From positions 1 through 22,722 of the forward strand of contig JANMMJ010000232.1 in assembly GCA_031373255.1 (NCBI GenBank): a DNA stretch of 22,722 nt, written 5' to 3'. Positions 22,144 to 22,722 of the stretch are shown here, piece by piece. Position 1 is the first letter of the stretch. Every line of letters starts with the position of its first letter. The position numbers and the translations under genes are program-made. The notes beneath the pieces were generated by a model. The model was not told the DNA's origin and searched no databases. It saw nothing but the letters and a program-made list of their open reading frames with translations. Source of the stretch: JANMMJ01 sp031373255 (GTDB lineage Bacteria; Pseudomonadota; Alphaproteobacteria; Rhizobiales; Aestuariivirgaceae).

Positions 22144-22623
22144 CTACCGCGCCACCAGCACCGTGATGTTGTCGAGCCGCGCACCGGTGTGAACCCCGAG
22201 TGCCGTGGCCTTTACGCGCAGCGAATGCGTGCCCGCACTTAGTGTCCGCGCGACGGTGAGCGAATGCCGCGCCCAGCCCCCTTCCACGCCGACGCCGCGA
22301 CCGGCGCAAAACGCATCGTCGCCATTGGTGACCGGCACGATCGTTCCATCGATGAGGATATCGACGTTCACGATGCTCTGCGGCCGCCCGATCAATTGAC
22401 ATTCGGCGTTGAAGAAAATCGCGACAAGGCCGCTGCTGGGATTGCTGAACTGCAAAACCTTGGCGTTGCTGTTGTTCAGGCCGATATCCTGGCGAAGATT
22501 GCCAAACCAGAAAGGACCGTTCTGGTTGAAGGAGAATTTGATATTATCGGCCTGTGCCGGAATGCTGGTGCAGGCAAGTGACGCCGCCAGCGCGGCCACG
22601 GATCGCAGCGAAGACATGCACAT
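22144..22623 (-). CDS. Exported PVTNGDDAFC-motif protein, divergent paralogue C
   Basis: 159 residues. Signal peptide runs to about residue 26 (SSLRSVAALAASLACTSIPAQA, cut before DNIKF). The N-terminal half differs from A and B (FSFNQNGPFWFGNLRQDIGL), but the second half aligns throughout: GLVAIFFNAEC, ILIDGTIVPVTNGDDAFCAG, TVARTLSAGTHSLRV and ARLDNITVLVAR. The two mature cysteines (C75, C106) are conserved. GGGAG lies 7 nt before ATG 22623; an in-frame ATG two codons on is an alternative. It is the first gene of the C-B unit; any promoter would be in the last 99 bp of the window. No known family recognised. Confidence 0.85.
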   Translation of the reverse strand: MCMSSLRSVAALAASLACTSIPAQADNIKFSFNQNGPFWFGNLRQDIGLNNSNAKVLQFSNPSSGLVAIFFNAECQLIGRPQSIVNVDILIDGTIVPVTNGDDAFCAGRGVGVEGGWARHSLTVARTLSAGTHSLRVKATALGVHTGARLDNITVLVAR

Positions 22624-22722
22624 GGCGGCACTCCCTTGCGCAATTCCACAACGGTTCTCTCTGGCCGGATGCTTGCATCGCGTCCGATGCTTGTCAATAT
22701 GGCGGCACCGCCCGGGATCGGG

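Noticed and set aside
22133..22402. 90-residue N-terminal extension of paralogue B
   Set aside because: Arginine-rich out-of-frame reading of paralogue C; paralogue A, of identical length, starts at the equivalent ATG and both begin with a signal peptide.

Overview
The window looks like chromosomal DNA of a GC-rich alphaproteobacterium. I base that on GC-rich third codon positions, Shine-Dalgarno-led genes and gene families common in that class (a short HlyU-family protein, a host-attachment-family protein, SIMPL, RTX repeat proteins). No rRNA, tRNA, insertion sequence or CRISPR array was seen, and I cannot name the genus.

Layout. 1-1202 (-): start of a secreted RTX calcium-binding protein that runs off the left edge. 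1423-9000: ordinary accessory and housekeeping genes: an EamA/DMT exporter (-), a periplasmic SIMPL protein (+), an uncharacterised ATP-grasp-like protein (+), an overlapping nitrilase-superfamily hydrolase and beta-carbonic anhydrase pair (-), a small channel-like membrane protein (-), a host-attachment-family protein (+) and a periplasmic thioredoxin/DUF255 protein (-). 9065-12049: a second RTX protein built almost wholly of calcium-binding nonapeptides, with a strong terminator, an AT-rich 390-bp upstream region and a HlyU-family gene just beyond it. 12161-13952 (+): a PQQ-type sugar dehydrogenase and a TIGR02466-like 2OG-Fe(II) oxygenase.

13953-17919 looks like a small acquired island. 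It holds two copies of a palindromic site 20 bp apart, a vapBC toxin-antitoxin pair with a promoter-overlapping operator, a remnant of a second 2OG-oxygenase gene, and a two-gene operon. That operon encodes a 75-aa helical protein and an 825-aa SMC/Rad50-like ATPase with a central CxxC and a C-terminal zinc ribbon. It is the best candidate here for an undescribed (probably defence-type) system.

18023-22623 (all -) is a secreted-protein cluster. Three paralogous ~160-aa exported proteins share the motif PVTNGDDAFC. Two are almost identical (489-bp direct repeats) and bracket a large exported fusion of a YVTN-type beta-propeller with a MauG/cytochrome-c-peroxidase-like di-haem domain. Terminators divide this cluster into separate transcripts. 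A 34-codon ORF with coding-like codon use lies between paralogue B and its terminator.
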